Shown here one piece after another: positions 63,423-64,000 of a DNA stretch of 64,000 nucleotides. The notes beneath the pieces were generated by a model that saw only the letters and a list, made by a program, of their open reading frames with translations, made no database searches and was not told the origin of the DNA. This DNA comes from Chrysomallon squamiferum (lineage: Eukaryota; Mollusca; Gastropoda; Neomphalida; Peltospiridae). How positions within the stretch are numbered: position 1 is the first letter of the stretch; every line of letters starts with the position of its first letter. The stretch spans positions 36,009,801 to 36,073,800 of the forward strand of contig CM022670.1 in assembly GCA_012295275.1 (NCBI GenBank), read 5' to 3'. The translations under genes were made by a program, and so were the position numbers.

Positions 63423-64000
63423 CTACAAAGATTTCATAATGATATTAATAAAATAACAAAGTAATAGTTCGATTACTTGTACTTCCAAATGATATAAAGA
63501 AATATTTCATCAACAATACAATAAAAGTAAAGCAACAGTTCTAACACTATTTTCAAATGCTGCAAATGTAAAAAATAAAGAAAACAAAAATAATAATAAT
63601 AATCAAATAAAATAATAACAGCATAGCCATTTGTATTTCCACAATAACACAAAAACGCTTTAAACATAAGAATAAAATACTGAGTGAACCATGAATTATT
63701 TCACAAGAATTTGTGTGAGTAATAATACTTTTCATTCCATATAGAACAAAAATCAAAACCATTATAATGATATTTACATGTTATAATCACAATTTATTCA
63801 TCTAAATTACAGGGGCTGGAAACAAAACAGTGTTAAACAACAGGATTAGTAAATTTAGTTCCATTTATTTACAGACCACAAGAAAATAATATTTTCTTTG
63901 GACCAATCTTACCAGTTATGGAGTATTTTTTGCTTCTTTATTTTTTATTTTTTATAAAGACAGCCATGCATGACAAATGTCAGAAATGTAATTTTTGATT
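60560..64000 (-). repeat. Inverted duplication, right arm
   Basis: Reverse complement of about 6550-9820 on the plus strand, nearly identical over exons and introns and running off the window end, so the duplicated part is longer than seen. 63,423-64,000 is intron whose plus-strand counterpart lies at 6550-7172; the upstream NUP98 exons (counterparts of 6024 and 6305) should be just outside the window. Confidence 0.9.
62231..62560 (-). CDS. NUP98: GLEBS motif (RAE1-binding) of NUP98
   Basis: Exon 62560-62406 and the start of 62278-62146 encode [36 protein letters not shown] and [15 protein letters not shown]. This is the segment of NUP98 that forms the hairpin on the RAE1 beta-propeller, for mRNA export and spindle checkpoint control. 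Confidence 0.95.

Noticed and set aside
1-64000. CRISPR arrays, operons, tRNA genes, bacterial or viral genes
   Set aside because: No regular repeat-spacer pattern, no convincing tRNA fold and no prokaryotic or viral coding signal were found. The tandem repeats are microsatellites or local duplications.

Overview
The window is nuclear DNA of an animal: AT-rich, with long introns bounded by GT...AG, many microsatellites and decayed transposons, and proteins (NUP98-NUP96, the mitochondria-eating protein SPATA18/Mieap, a RING/B-box protein) found in bilaterians. Style and divergence from vertebrates suggest an invertebrate, plausibly a mollusc or other lophotrochozoan; this is inference, not proof.

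Layout. (1) About 1-12,000, plus strand: a composite locus. A RING + B-box + coiled-coil (TRIM-like) unit (2025-5172) is followed directly by a partial, inverted and internally re-duplicated copy of NUP98 (6024-11890) that keeps FG/GLFG repeats and the RAE1-binding GLEBS motif and ends in a novel poly-Thr/acidic tail. The last TRIM exon appears to use a splice donor that came with the NUP98 copy. Every exon is open, but the phase at the TRIM-to-NUP98 junction does not match, so whether one fusion protein is made is unproven. A promoter-like sequence with a palindromic E-box and an IRF-like site lies upstream. (2) About 12,000-22,800: no intact gene. Two further copies of the promoter-like block (A), two copies of another block (B), a MITE-like element, a FLYWCH-finger remnant, a dead non-LTR retrotransposon and a small ORF. 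(3) 22,888-36,593, plus strand: complete SPATA18, eleven coding exons, about 556 aa, with an SP/RS-rich tail and a possible alternative last exon near 38.5 kb. (4) 36.6-42.8 kb: intergenic/3' UTR sequence between convergent genes. (5) 42,837-63,422, minus strand: the true NUP98-NUP96 gene, 36 coding exons visible, 5' end outside the window, with GLFG repeats, GLEBS, the autoproteolytic domain (HF/S) and the NUP96 scaffold. One exon carries an apparent 1-base deletion.

The plus-strand NUP98 copy near 6.5-9.8 kb and the minus-strand NUP98 near 60.7-64 kb form a large inverted duplication, near-identical even in introns, flanking SPATA18. Functionally, NUP98-NUP96 is a nuclear pore component whose GLEBS binds the mRNA-export factor RAE1, and SPATA18 acts in mitochondrial quality control. 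The composite locus resembles, in architecture only, TRIM fusions such as TRIM5-CypA, in which a captured host domain acts as bait.
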